From Bernardetiaceae bacterium (lineage in GTDB: Bacteria; Bacteroidota; Bacteroidia; Cytophagales; Thermoflexibacteraceae): a DNA stretch of 64,000 nucleotides. The DNA lies in contig JANWVT010000002.1 of the NCBI GenBank assembly GCA_025056255.1, positions 62,001 to 126,000 of the forward strand, given 5' to 3'. Position 1 is the first letter of the stretch. The number at the start of each line of letters is the position of its first letter. Below, in pieces: positions 43,851 through 53,184 of this stretch. The position numbers and the translations under genes were made by a program. The notes beneath the pieces were generated by a model, which was given only the letters and a program-made list of their open reading frames with translations, had not been told where the DNA came from and searched no databases.

Positions 43851-46319
43851 ATGCTTGTTACTAAACGCAACGGGACAACCGAAACGGTCAGAATTGAGAA
43901 AATTACTGCGCGCATTGAGAAGCTCTGTTACGGGCTGGATATGAACTACATAGATGTGTTTCAGATTACCCAGCGCGTTATTCAAGGTATGTATGACAAA
44001 ATTACAACCGTTGAGTTAGACAATCTGGCGGCAGAAACGGCTGCCTCTATGACAACCCGGCACCCCGACTATGCCGTATTGGCTGCCCGTATTGCCATTT
44101 CCAATTTACACAAAGAAACCAGCAAATCTTTTTCAAGCACTATTAAAAGGTTGTACAACTACGTAGATCCTAAAACCGGAGAGAATGCAGCTCTGATTTC
44201 CAAAGAGGTCTATGAAGTGGTTCGCAACCATGCCGCCTTGTTAGACTCTGTCATCATTTACGACCGAGACTTTAACTACGATTATTTTGGATTTAAAACC
44301 TTAGAGCGCTCATATTTACTTCGCATAGACGGAAAGGTGGTAGAACGTCCGCAACACATGCTCATGCGGGTAGCCATTGGCATTCATATGAACGACATTG
44401 AGGCGGCTATTGAAACCTATAACCTCATGTCGGAAAAGTGGTTTACGCATGCTACTCCCACACTATTCAATGCAGGCACCCCCAAGCCACAACTGTCTTC
44501 CTGCTTTTTACTAACCATGAAAGAAGACAGCGTAGATGGTATCTACGACACGCTGAAACAGTGCGCTAAAATTTCACAATCTGCCGGCGGAATTGGGCTA
44601 AGTATTCACAACATTCGCGCTACGGGTAGTTATATCAAAGGTACTAACGGCACTTCTAACGGTATTGTACCTATGCTGCGCGTATTTAACGATACGGCTC
44701 GTTACATAGACCAAGGCGGCGGCAAACGCAAAGGAGCATTTGCCATCTATTTAGAGCCTTGGCACGCCGATATATTCGACTTCTTGCAGCTTAAAAAGAA
44801 TCATGGCAAAGAAGAATTACGCGCGCGCGATTTGTTTTATGCTCTTTGGGTACCCGACCTATTCATGAAACGCGTAGAAGCTGATGAAGAATGGTCTTTA
44901 TTTTGTCCTAATGAAGCCCCCGGACTTGCCGACTGCTACGGAGAAGAATTTGAGCGACTCTACCAACGCTATGAACGAGAGGGGCGTGCTCGCAAAGTCA
45001 TTCGTGCACAAGACTTGTGGTTTGAAATATTAGAGGCGCAAACCGAAACAGGCGTGCCTTATATGCTTTACAAAGACCACTGCAACCGCAAAAGCAACCA
45101 AAAAAACCTAGGCACTATCAAATCCAGTAACCTTTGCACCGAAATTATAGAGTATACTTCCAAAGACGAAGTAGCAGTTTGCAACCTTGCTTCATTGGCT
45201 TTGCCAAAGTTTGTTATCAACGGTAAGTTCGACCACCAAAAACTCTATGAAGTAACCAAAGTAGTAACGCGCAACCTCAACAAAATCATCGACATAAACT
45301 ACTATCCAGTAGAGGAGGCACGTCGTTCTAATTTGCGTCATCGTCCAATTGGCATAGGCGTACAGGGGTTGGCTGATGTATTTATCATGCTGCGCATGCC
45401 TTTCGATTCAGAAGAAGCACGCGGACTCAACAAAGATATTTTTGAAACCATTTACTATGCCGCCGTGGAGGCTTCGGTAGAACTAGCGCAACAATACGGT
45501 CCTTATGAAACCTATCAGGGTTCGCCTATGTCGCAGGGCTTGTTCCAGTTTGACCTGTGGGGCGTAAAACCTACTTCTAATCGTTGGGACTGGGAAACCC
45601 TCCGTGCAAAAGTCTTGCAACACGGCATCCGCAACTCGCTGTTAGTGGCTCCTATGCCTACAGCTTCTACCTCCCAAATTTTGGGTAACAATGAATGTTT
45701 CGAGCCTTATACATCCAATATCTATACGCGCCGCGTACTGTCCGGAGAGTTCATTGTAGTGAATAAGCACCTTATGAAAGACTTAATTCGCTTAGGGCTG
45801 TGGAATGAGACCATGAAAAACATGATTATTCAAGCAAATGGTTCTATTCAGCAAATTCCGGGCATTCCTCAAAACCTAAAAGATATCTACCGTACTGTTT
45901 GGGAAATTTCGCAAAAGTCCATTATTGAAATGGCTGCCGACAGAGGTCCTTTTATCTGCCAAAGTCAAAGCTTAAATATCCACATTCAAGACCCTAATTT
46001 TGGCAAACTCACTTCTATGCACTTTTACGCATGGAAAAAAGGATTGAAAACAGGGATGTACTATTTGCGCACTCGTCCTGCTGCTGATGCTATTAAGTTT
46101 ACAGTTGACAAAACCATGCTGCAACAAGTGCAAGGGCAGTTGGAAAATGTAGCTGCTGGTCAGCCAATTACCTCAGTATCTTTTTACGAAAGAAAGCCTC
46201 TGCCTGCAGAAATGCTGCAAATAAAACCCAGTAGTTCAAGAGATAGCTACGAACAAAAGCGTCAGGACATATCTTGCTCACTCGACGACCCCGATAGTTG
46301 TGAGGCTTGCAGCGCCTAA
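43851..46319 (+). CDS. nrdA: Ribonucleoside-diphosphate reductase alpha subunit, class Ia
   Basis: 822 aa. It reduces ribonucleotides for DNA synthesis. An N-terminal ATP-cone (about 1-90, [21 protein letters not shown]) suggests allosteric activity control. The ten-stranded barrel carries [17 protein letters not shown] and the active-site Cys429 in [10 protein letters not shown]. The C-terminal tail ends SCEACSA, the CxxC pair that passes electrons from thioredoxin or glutaredoxin. NrdB (radical-carrying beta subunit) is not adjacent and must be encoded elsewhere, whereas nrdA-nrdB is often one operon. No TAnnTTTG box was found directly upstream. A CCCGACAG-type terminator follows. Confidence 0.97.
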   Translation: MLVTKRNGTTETVRIEKITARIEKLCYGLDMNYIDVFQITQRVIQGMYDKITTVELDNLAAETAASMTTRHPDYAVLAARIAISNLHKETSKSFSSTIKRLYNYVDPKTGENAALISKEVYEVVRNHAALLDSVIIYDRDFNYDYFGFKTLERSYLLRIDGKVVERPQHMLMRVAIGIHMNDIEAAIETYNLMSEKWFTHATPTLFNAGTPKPQLSSCFLLTMKEDSVDGIYDTLKQCAKISQSAGGIGLSIHNIRATGSYIKGTNGTSNGIVPMLRVFNDTARYIDQGGGKRKGAFAIYLEPWHADIFDFLQLKKNHGKEELRARDLFYALWVPDLFMKRVEADEEWSLFCPNEAPGLADCYGEEFERLYQRYEREGRARKVIRAQDLWFEILEAQTETGVPYMLYKDHCNRKSNQKNLGTIKSSNLCTEIIEYTSKDEVAVCNLASLALPKFVINGKFDHQKLYEVTKVVTRNLNKIIDINYYPVEEARRSNLRHRPIGIGVQGLADVFIMLRMPFDSEEARGLNKDIFETIYYAAVEASVELAQQYGPYETYQGSPMSQGLFQFDLWGVKPTSNRWDWETLRAKVLQHGIRNSLLVAPMPTASTSQILGNNECFEPYTSNIYTRRVLSGEFIVVNKHLMKDLIRLGLWNETMKNMIIQANGSIQQIPGIPQNLKDIYRTVWEISQKSIIEMAADRGPFICQSQSLNIHIQDPNFGKLTSMHFYAWKKGLKTGMYYLRTRPAADAIKFTVDKTMLQQVQGQLENVAAGQPITSVSFYERKPLPAEMLQIKPSSSRDSYEQKRQDISCSLDDPDSCEACSA

Positions 46320-46661
46320 AATTCAGTAATTGCCCATATTGTTGTAAGGGGGGTTAATTACTTTGCACTACGTCAGCACTCACAAAAACCCGACAGGTTT
46401 TCAAAACTTGTCGGGTTTATTGATTTAACGCAAGGTTACGCGTTGAACGTTGATAAACCAACCAGTAAAAAACAAGCCCCAATACTGCTTGAAAATCAGT
46501 TTTGGAGCTTGGTCATTTTATGGGTGAAGAATGTTTTTGTTGTGTTGAAACTAAGCCAGATTGCAAAACGGCAGACTGGGTTAGAAAAATAATGGCGACG
46601 TTCTACAACATAACAAACAAGCATTCTGTATGCTGTGCACTACAATGGGTGCTATCTGAAT
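46320..46661. other. Intergenic region between convergent nrdA and beta-propeller genes
   Basis: About 340 bases. It holds the hairpin at 46386-46418. A 79-codon frame beginning at 46502 overlaps the end of the propeller gene on the other strand and shows no coding features. Confidence 0.5.
46386..46418 (+). terminator. Long hairpin after nrdA, CCCGACAG family
   Basis: AAACCCGACAGGTTTT (46386-46401) folds onto AAAACTTGTCGGGTTT (46403-46418) with a single C between arms and one G-U pair. Its stem core is the same as in the other CCCGACAG hairpins. T-rich sequence follows. Confidence 0.75.
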
Positions 46662-47897
46662 TTACTGTTTTACGTCCCCGTTTTTATAAACTTTTACTAC
46701 TAAATGGTCAGTTGTTTCGCCCTCGTTATATCCGGCAATGATAAAATCGCCGTTGACATCTTCGGCAATTCCATAGGCACGCTGGTCGCCATTGCCTCCA
46801 ATATTTTTCCGCCAGAGCGTTTTACCTTGGTCATCTAAAAGCATTACAAAAGCATTGTTGCCTTCTTTGCTAGAATTTTCGTTATTAGCATCTGGTACAA
46901 ACACATCTATGTATCCGGCTACTGCAATTTTGCCGTCGCGTGTTACCAGTACGTCCAAAGCCTCATCGGTGCTGTTAGTACCAGCGGTAGCATCCCATAA
47001 TTTGCTTCCTTTAGCATCTGTTCTTAACACCCAAATATCATGGCTGCCTTCTTTAGCAAAGGAGTAGGTATAGCCTGCAAGAACAAATCCGCCGTCTTGT
47101 GTTTGAGCAATAGCATTGGCTTGTTCACCCATTTTGCCGCCATAAGTTTGCTCCCATAGTTTAACACCGTCCTTATCTAATGCAATCAGCCAAAAGTTCC
47201 AAGCTATTTTATTTTGGAAGCGCACCTCTTTGCTACCGGCAATTATAAACCCGCCTTCTTTGTTGGCAATTACTTGTGCACCTATTTCGCTATTGCTGGG
47301 GAGTCCGAACTCTCGTTTCCAAATCAGGTCGCCTTTTTCGTTTGTTTTAATAAGCAGAATATCGGATTTGCCACTGGTAATTTTAGTGGCATTAGCGAGC
47401 ACTACAAAGCTACCGTCTTCCAGTTGAATTACAGAGCGAGCCTCATCAATGCTGTCATCGTCACCATATATTTTTGCCCATTGGCGGTCGCCGTTTTTGT
47501 CTAATTTGACAATCCATATATCTTTCATATCAGGACCGCCTCCGTAAGAATCGGAAGAACCGACCACCATAAAACCGCCGTCGCGAGTTTCACAGAGGGC
47601 AAATGCTTCTTCCGTCTCCTGACCGCCATAGTTTTTATCCCATACAACCGAACCATTGTTATCTAACTTAACAATGTTAAAATTCATATCCATTGAGCCT
47701 ACTCCGTAGGAGTTCGACCTACCGGCAACCACCACACCACTAGCCGATTTTAAGGCGATTACATCGGCAGAGGCATCATAGTTTTTTCCACCGAACACTC
47801 TGTAAAAGGCTGCCAAATGTTGCGGTTGATTGCCAACAACATACCACGGATTAGGTACACTCAGCAGCATCAGGGCAAGTAAAACTAATGGCTTCAT
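46662..47897 (-). CDS. Exported beta-propeller repeat protein
   Basis: 411 aa. A signal peptide (MKPLVLLALMLLSVPNP...) is followed by about seven repeats of 45-50 residues. Each repeat has a GG-xxD-EA-A start, a DGGFMVVG-like strand and a LDKNG...W strand end: for example ETRDGGFMVVGSSDS, NKEGGFIIAGSKE, TQDGGFVLAGYTYS, DVNGDFIIAGYNE. The repeats close a ring, and the count fits a seven-blade propeller. I recognise the repeat as common in Bacteroidota secreted proteins with no assigned role; PQQ-like propellers are the nearest relatives. No T9SS C-terminal domain is present, so it is probably periplasmic. Confidence 0.75.
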   Translation of the reverse strand: MKPLVLLALMLLSVPNPWYVVGNQPQHLAAFYRVFGGKNYDASADVIALKSASGVVVAGRSNSYGVGSMDMNFNIVKLDNNGSVVWDKNYGGQETEEAFALCETRDGGFMVVGSSDSYGGGPDMKDIWIVKLDKNGDRQWAKIYGDDDSIDEARSVIQLEDGSFVVLANATKITSGKSDILLIKTNEKGDLIWKREFGLPSNSEIGAQVIANKEGGFIIAGSKEVRFQNKIAWNFWLIALDKDGVKLWEQTYGGKMGEQANAIAQTQDGGFVLAGYTYSFAKEGSHDIWVLRTDAKGSKLWDATAGTNSTDEALDVLVTRDGKIAVAGYIDVFVPDANNENSSKEGNNAFVMLLDDQGKTLWRKNIGGNGDQRAYGIAEDVNGDFIIAGYNEGETTDHLVVKVYKNGDVKQ

Positions 47898-48000
47898 AAT
47901 AAGGTGCTTATTCTGATTTTCAAATTATTAATGTAATAATCGGGAAAATATTGTGCATTAGAAAGGATATGGTAACTTCACGCTGAGTTTAATTGCAAAA

Positions 48001-48660
48001 ATGGTGTCAAAATCGCTGCATTATACTCTTTTAGGACAAAACTTTTGTTTGCTGCCAGAAAAAGCGCTTTTTTGGCAAGAAGAGAACATGCTGATTTTGG
48101 CAGACATTCACCTTGGCAAAGCTGGGCATTTCCGAAAAGCCGGCTTTGCTGTACCTCGGCATGTTCATCTGCAGGACTTGACTACTTTAGAATCAGTCAT
48201 CAATAGCTGGTACCCCACAAAAATATTGATTATTGGCGATTTATTTCATAGCCAATGGAACCAAGAATGGTTGTTATTTAGCGAATGGTTGCAACCTTTT
48301 TCCACATCAATACAGTGGTTGTTAGTAAGAGGCAATCACGATATCCTGCCTGCCAGTATTTATCAGCAAAGCGTCTTCCAAATTTTTCCTGACTGCTGGC
48401 TGCAGCCACCTTTCTTGTTTACTCATGAGCCTGCTCGGTCGGTAGCCCAAGGGTGGTACAATATCTGTGGGCATCTGCACCCCTCAGTACGCTTGAACGG
48501 ACGCGGCAGGCAACAGCTAATACTGCCCTGCTTTTGCTTCGGTAGCCAACGCGCTATTTTGCCTGCCTTTGGCAAGTTTACCGGCACTGCTACTATACAA
48601 ACACAAGCAGGCGATGCGGTTTTTGTCATCACACCTGGCGCTGTCACTCGTATCTGTTAA
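48001..48660 (+). CDS. pdeM: Ligase-associated DNA damage response endonuclease (metallophosphoesterase)
   Basis: 219 aa, calcineurin-like phosphoesterase. The metal-binding motifs appear in order: DIHLGK (Asp35, His37), GDLFHS, GNHD and GHLHP. The N-terminal LLPEKALFWQEENMLILADIHLGKAGHF pattern is that of PdeM, a nuclease of the bacterial ligase-associated repair set (with an Lhr helicase, an exonuclease and LigB), which are not next to it here. It ends 22 bases before gldG, but gldG has its own -7 box. Confidence 0.85.
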   Translation: MVSKSLHYTLLGQNFCLLPEKALFWQEENMLILADIHLGKAGHFRKAGFAVPRHVHLQDLTTLESVINSWYPTKILIIGDLFHSQWNQEWLLFSEWLQPFSTSIQWLLVRGNHDILPASIYQQSVFQIFPDCWLQPPFLFTHEPARSVAQGWYNICGHLHPSVRLNGRGRQQLILPCFCFGSQRAILPAFGKFTGTATIQTQAGDAVFVITPGAVTRIC

Positions 48661-48667
48661 AATGGTC

Positions 48668-48675
48668 TATCTTTG
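48668..48675 (+). promoter_or_regulatory. -7 box seven bases from the gldG start
   Basis: TATCTTTG matches TAnnTTTG. Transcription from it would begin about 48679, four bases before ATG 48683; ATG 48698 is the next choice. No -33 TTTG at the usual distance. Confidence 0.5.
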
Positions 48676-48682
48676 TATACTG

Positions 48683-50380
48683 ATGGAAAATCGTCAAATG
48701 CGCAAATGGGAAGATATTTTGCAATGGCTTGCTGTTGCATTGGCTCTCTTGTGTGCCAACTTATTTTTGAGCAGTCTTTTCATTCGCTTTGACCTAACCG
48801 AAGACAAACGCTACTCTGTTGCCCCCGGCACACGCCGATTGTTAGAAAAATTGGAAAGCAACATTTATGTAGAAGTGTACTTAGAAGGAGAACTGAATGC
48901 TGGTTTCAAGCGCTTGCGAGCTGCTATTCGTGAAACATTAGAAGAATTTAATGCTTACAGCAACCACAAAATACAGTTCCGATTCATCAATCCTGAATCA
49001 GCAACCAATGTAGAGCAACGGAATGCTTTCCATCGCGAACTGGTTAATGCAGGCGTGCAACCTACTAACCTGTTTGAAAACGTGAATGGCAAGCGAATTC
49101 AAAAACTCATTTTCCCGGGTGCCATCGTCCGCTCAGGTACTCGACAAAGTGCTGTCAATTTTTTAAAGGGAAATTTAGCAGCATCTGCACAAGAGCGGCT
49201 TAACCAGTCAATAGAAGGCGTAGAGTTTGAACTGGCGAGTGCTATCAAGAAAGTTACCCAACAACAAAAGCCGCGCATAGCGCTCATTCAAGGGCATCAA
49301 GAGTTAAACAGTTTGCCTATTGGAGATTTAAAAACGAGCATAGACGAATACTTTATTGCTGATGAAATAACCCTGCACAGCGACAGTGCGCTAGCAAACT
49401 ATCAAATTGCTGTTATCCTTCAACCTAAACGCCCTTATACAGAAGAGGAAAAGTTCCGTTTAGACCAGTTTATCATGCGCGGCGGCAAAGCGCTGTTTAT
49501 GTTGGACATGGTGCAAATGAATTTGGATAGCATTGCCCAAGGCGGCGCATATGCTTTCGGTTATAATCTCAACTTAGATGACTTGCTGTTTAAGTATGGC
49601 GTACGCGTGAATATGGACTTAGCTCAAGACCTACAAATGGGCACAATAGTGGTCAATGTAGGACAATTTGGCAATGCACCTAATCTCCAGCCAGTACCTT
49701 GGCCGTATTATGTATTGGCTAATCAGTTCGAAAAGCATCCTATCACGCGCAATTTAAATGCTATCTACACGAAGTTCGTTAGTAGCGTAGATACAGTTAA
49801 ATCAAAAGGGCAAGTCCGCAAAATACCCCTGCTAATGACCAACCAATATTCGCGTATTCGCCGCGCACCTACTATTGTTAGCCTCGACGAGTTAAAAAAT
49901 GATACCGACCCAGAAAAGTTTACGAGAAGCCATATTCCACTGGCTTATTTATTAGAAGGCAGTTTTCATTCACTCTTTCGCAACCGCTTTGCGCCCGAAG
50001 GAATTGCCCCAGGAACAAAAATAATACAGGAAAGCATTCCTACTCAAATTGCTGTTATAGGAGATGGAGACATAGCTGTTAACGAACTAGACCGTCGGTC
50101 GCGCCAGCCTTTGCCCTTAGGATTTGACCCTATCACCAAGCAAACTTTCTCCAATAAAGACCTGATTATGAACACGTTGTTGTACTTTACTGACAAAGAA
50201 GGATTGTTGGAGGCTCGTTTGAAAGAGGTGCGCTTGCGACCATTAGATAAAATCCGATTGGCAGAGGAAAAACAATGGTGGCAAGGGGGCAACTTCATAA
50301 TGCCCTTATTGAGCGTTAGCATTTTAGGAGGATTATGGTACTATGTGCGCAAAAGACGCTATGAAAAAAGGAGGTTTTAA
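48683..50380 (+). CDS. gldG: Gliding motility ABC-type protein GldG
   Basis: 565 aa from ATG 48683; an ATG at 48698 (MRKWEDILQW) is an alternative, and an in-frame start at 48569 lies inside pdeM. A TM helix near the N-terminus (about 12-35) is followed by the GldG marker RFDLTEDKRYSVAPGTRRLL, a large extracytoplasmic domain with an IALIQGHQELNSLPI-type segment, and a C-terminal TM (about 535-555). GldG with GldF and GldA forms a transporter needed for gliding. GldF is not upstream here. Its end overlaps the next gene by 20 bases. Confidence 0.9.
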   Translation: MENRQMRKWEDILQWLAVALALLCANLFLSSLFIRFDLTEDKRYSVAPGTRRLLEKLESNIYVEVYLEGELNAGFKRLRAAIRETLEEFNAYSNHKIQFRFINPESATNVEQRNAFHRELVNAGVQPTNLFENVNGKRIQKLIFPGAIVRSGTRQSAVNFLKGNLAASAQERLNQSIEGVEFELASAIKKVTQQQKPRIALIQGHQELNSLPIGDLKTSIDEYFIADEITLHSDSALANYQIAVILQPKRPYTEEEKFRLDQFIMRGGKALFMLDMVQMNLDSIAQGGAYAFGYNLNLDDLLFKYGVRVNMDLAQDLQMGTIVVNVGQFGNAPNLQPVPWPYYVLANQFEKHPITRNLNAIYTKFVSSVDTVKSKGQVRKIPLLMTNQYSRIRRAPTIVSLDELKNDTDPEKFTRSHIPLAYLLEGSFHSLFRNRFAPEGIAPGTKIIQESIPTQIAVIGDGDIAVNELDRRSRQPLPLGFDPITKQTFSNKDLIMNTLLYFTDKEGLLEARLKEVRLRPLDKIRLAEEKQWWQGGNFIMPLLSVSILGGLWYYVRKRRYEKRRF

Positions 50381-51512
50381 TACAGGGTGGCTCCTGATGG
50401 TATTTCTGCTAATGAGTTGCGTGTCTCAGGAGGAAGAACAATCTATGCCACCTTTACCCAACAAAGACAATAACAGCGTAGATAAGCAAATTACCTATCT
50501 CTCTAAACTGATTCAAGCCAACCAAGCTAATGCGGAGGTTTTCTACCAACGCGCTGCGCTTAATTTGTCTATCGGTAAAGAAAACCTTGCGCTGATAGAC
50601 ATTGACCGTGCACTGGCGCTGAAAAACAACGACCCCAATTATTACTGGGTGCGCGCCATGGCTTTAGACCAAAAAGCTGATTTTGCTGCTGCGCTTGCCG
50701 CTGCCCAAAAAGCCGAATCCATTTACTTGGAACAAGGCATTCAGCCTCTGCCGACCACTTTCAAGCTCATGGGTAAATGGTACTATCTGCAAAAAGACAC
50801 TGCTGCTGCGCGCCGCTACTTGCTTGCCGCTCAACAGACCTTCCCCGACCATGCCGAAGTGTACTACTACTTAGGACTGCTCAGTAAAGATATAGGCGAC
50901 TCTGTACGCACTGTTGGCAATCTGCGGACTGCCATTGGTTTGCAACCTAACTATCCCGAAGCCTACACGGCGTTGATAGATTTCTACAAAAAACGCGGCA
51001 GTCGTCGCTGGGCTACTGCCGTTGCCGCAGAAGCCGTAGAGCAATGCCCCAACCAACCTCGACTCATGGAAACCTATGCAGACTTGCTTATGCTTAGCGA
51101 AGGTCGAGAATCTGCTGCTATGCAGTGGTATCAGCGGGCAGCCGACCTGCAACCCGACAATTGGCGGTTGCACTACATTGTAGGTATGTACCACTACCGC
51201 GAAAGACACTACGCAGAGGCTGAGAGGTACCTGAAAAATGCACTTGCTAACAAGCCCGATTTAGAAAAAGCCCTTTACAGCTTGGGAACGATTTATGAAT
51301 ACCAACGCAAAAACCTACCTGATGCGCTGGCGCAGTACGAGCGTGCGGCACAAATTACACCCTACGATACTACTGTTACTTATTCGGTTCGCCGCGTGAA
51401 AAAGAAAATTGCTTACGAAGAATATAAAAAGTCGCCGCAGTACATCCTTGACCAAATGCGCAAACGCAAAGAGGAAGAGGCAGCCCGATTGCTGCAGCAA
51501 CAAAATCAGTAG
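50361..51512 (+). CDS. TPR-repeat lipoprotein
   Basis: 383 aa from ATG 50361 (MKKGGFNTGWLLMVFLLMSC), a lipoprotein signal with Cys20; an in-frame ATG at 50343 only precedes it. Eight or so TPR units follow (about 45-330): NQANAEVFYQRAALNLSIGK, HAEVYYYLGLLSKDIGDSVR, DNWRLHYIVGMYHYRERHYA, DLEKALYSLGTIYEYQRKNL. The C-terminus is charged and Glu/Gln-rich. It overlaps gldG by 20 bases, so the two are coupled, and a role in gliding or secretion is a reasonable inference. I do not recognise it as a named Gld protein. Confidence 0.75.
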   Translation: MKKGGFNTGWLLMVFLLMSCVSQEEEQSMPPLPNKDNNSVDKQITYLSKLIQANQANAEVFYQRAALNLSIGKENLALIDIDRALALKNNDPNYYWVRAMALDQKADFAAALAAAQKAESIYLEQGIQPLPTTFKLMGKWYYLQKDTAAARRYLLAAQQTFPDHAEVYYYLGLLSKDIGDSVRTVGNLRTAIGLQPNYPEAYTALIDFYKKRGSRRWATAVAAEAVEQCPNQPRLMETYADLLMLSEGRESAAMQWYQRAADLQPDNWRLHYIVGMYHYRERHYAEAERYLKNALANKPDLEKALYSLGTIYEYQRKNLPDALAQYERAAQITPYDTTVTYSVRRVKKKIAYEEYKKSPQYILDQMRKRKEEEAARLLQQQNQ

Positions 51513-51557
51513 TGTACAAAAGCACAAATGATTTGCGAAAAATGTCTGAAACCTAAG

Positions 51558-51568
51558 ACCTGTCAGGT
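51558..51568. repeat. Short palindrome ACCTG-T-CAGGT
   Basis: A perfect 5-bp stem with one-base centre between the convergent ends of the TPR lipoprotein and acyl-CoA synthetase genes. The half-site ACCTG/CAGGT resembles the core of the longer hairpin at 46386. It is probably a remnant or minimal terminator. Confidence 0.3.
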
Positions 51569-51579
51569 TGGGGTATAAC

Positions 51580-53091
51580 TTAGTTAGCTATCCGCATTTT
51601 CAACACCGACTTTTGCACTTTGCCCATTGCATTGCGCGGCAGTTCATTAACTACCAACCATTGTGTTGGTTGCTTGTAAGGGGCTAACTGTGTTTTCAGC
51701 CATTGTTGAACAGCAGGAAGCACCGCATCATCGGAAAGCACCAAAAAAGCGGCGGCTTGTTCGCCTTTTTCTGCATGAGGGATGCCTACAACTGCACAGG
51801 CTTGTACGGCAGGATGTGCCAGCAGTGTATCCTCTATCTCCAATGCGGAGACTTTGTAGCCACTGATTTTCAAGATGTCTGCCGAAAGTCGCCCCATGAT
51901 TTTGTAATTGCCCTCCGCGTCGCGCTGTGCCATATCGCCGGTGCAAAACCAACCGTCGGGCGTGAAACTCTGCGCCGTTGCTTCGGGGCGTTGCCAATAA
52001 GCACGGAACAGCGTCGGGCTTTTCACCTGAATTTCGCCCATGGCTTCAGCAGCGGTCTGAACTTCGCCGTTTTCGTTGACCAAACGAACCGATACGCCCG
52101 GCAGCGGCTTGCCCACAAAGCCCGCTTTGCGCTCACCTATTAGCGGGTTGGAAATAGCCATACCGATTTCGGTCATGCCGTAGCGTTCCAGCAGGAAATG
52201 CCCCGTGATTGCCTGCCAGCGTTGCAGCACGGGCACGGGCAGCGCCGCCGAACCCGATACCATCAGGCGCAATTTGCGGGCTGCCGCCGAATATTCGGCT
52301 TGCACGTTTTTGGGGGCTTGTTCCCAATGCTGAATCAAGCGCTGATAGACCGTCGGGACAGCCATAAACAGCGTCGCCGAGGGTCGTTTGAACCATTCCC
52401 ACACTTCCGCCGCGTCAAATTTGTTGCGTAAAAGGCAGTGCGCACCGTTCCAAAGCGCACAGCAAAGGATGTTTATCAAGCCGTGGACGTGGTGCAGCGG
52501 CAGGATGTTCAGGATTTCATCATCCGCCTGCCATGCCCATGCATCGGAAAGCGATTGTATTTGCGCCGCAATACTTGCGTGCGTATGTACCGCACCTTTG
52601 GGTTTACCCGTTGTACCGCTGGTGTAAATCATCAGTGCAGGTGCTTGTTCATTAACAAGATATATCTCTGATGCTGTTGTCAGTGTCCCCACCGACGGCA
52701 ATAATCCGCCAAAATCAGCCTGCACAACAATTTCAGACGGATGAGGCAACATGGCGACTGCTTCGCGAATGCCTGCTTCATATTGCGGATGTACCCAAAC
52801 CTGTGCACAGCCGGTATCGGAAAGTACATAAGCCCATTCCGCGGGCGGGTGCGTAACGCACAGCGGCACGGCAATTCCCCCCGACTGCCAAATGCCAAAC
52901 AACACTGCCGCATAATCAAAAGACGAGGGATAGAGGAAGCAAATTGGCTGACTCGCCACATCGCCTAAGCGACTGCTGACGGTATCGGCTGCCTGTATGA
53001 GTTGTGCGTAGGTATAAGTCCCGTTGGTATCGCTCAACGCCTGCCTTTCGGCAAACTGACGCAATTGGGAAAAGAATGGAAGGGATAGCAT
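51580..53091 (-). CDS. Malonyl-CoA-synthetase-like acyl-CoA ligase
   Basis: 503 aa, adenylate-forming enzyme. P-loop-like IYTSGTTGKPKGAVHTHAS, LPLHHVHGLINIL, the family-specific LLERYGMTEIGMAISNPL followed by GERKAGFVGKPLPGVSVRL, then GRLSADILKISGYKVSALEIE and the C-terminal Lys in RNAMGKVQKSVL. The segment after the TE motif is of the MatB/ACSF3 type, which activates malonate or methylmalonate, so malonyl-CoA or methylmalonyl-CoA synthetase is the best guess, but the substrate is not proven. It lies in a GC-richer block and is divergent from the FAN1-like gene, with a good promoter. Confidence 0.75.
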   Translation of the reverse strand: MLSLPFFSQLRQFAERQALSDTNGTYTYAQLIQAADTVSSRLGDVASQPICFLYPSSFDYAAVLFGIWQSGGIAVPLCVTHPPAEWAYVLSDTGCAQVWVHPQYEAGIREAVAMLPHPSEIVVQADFGGLLPSVGTLTTASEIYLVNEQAPALMIYTSGTTGKPKGAVHTHASIAAQIQSLSDAWAWQADDEILNILPLHHVHGLINILCCALWNGAHCLLRNKFDAAEVWEWFKRPSATLFMAVPTVYQRLIQHWEQAPKNVQAEYSAAARKLRLMVSGSAALPVPVLQRWQAITGHFLLERYGMTEIGMAISNPLIGERKAGFVGKPLPGVSVRLVNENGEVQTAAEAMGEIQVKSPTLFRAYWQRPEATAQSFTPDGWFCTGDMAQRDAEGNYKIMGRLSADILKISGYKVSALEIEDTLLAHPAVQACAVVGIPHAEKGEQAAAFLVLSDDAVLPAVQQWLKTQLAPYKQPTQWLVVNELPRNAMGKVQKSVLKMRIAN

Positions 53092-53115
53092 GTGGTATTT
53101 TAACTATGGTAGCTG

Positions 53116-53146
53116 CAAAACTATTTTACGTTGGCTATCAATCAAA
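53116..53146 (-). promoter_or_regulatory. Promoter of the acyl-CoA ligase with -33 and -7 boxes
   Basis: Minus strand: TTTG at 53146-53143 and TAGTTTTG at 53123-53116, 19 bases apart. The start at 53091 is 24 bases beyond the -7 box. Confidence 0.75.
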
Positions 53147-53170
53147 TATAATCCAAAGGCACGCATATTG

Positions 53171-53178
53171 TATTTTTG
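53171..53178 (+). promoter_or_regulatory. -7 box six bases from the FAN1-like start
   Basis: TATTTTTG matches TAnnTTTG and ends 6 bases before ATG 53185. The divergent ligase promoter lies about 25-55 bases away on the other strand. No -33 TTTG is at the usual distance. Confidence 0.45.
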
Positions 53179-53184
53179 CCTGCT

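Noticed and set aside
43851-46319. nrdA without nrdB as a sign of gene loss
   Set aside because: The beta subunit gene is often elsewhere in the genome; a window of this size cannot show loss.
46502-46741. 79-codon open frame between nrdA and the propeller gene
   Set aside because: It overlaps the end of the propeller gene on the opposite strand and contains no recognisable protein features.
48569-48682. Longer in-frame start for gldG
   Set aside because: The extension lies inside pdeM and precedes the gldG -7 box; the normal GldG N-terminus begins at 48683.
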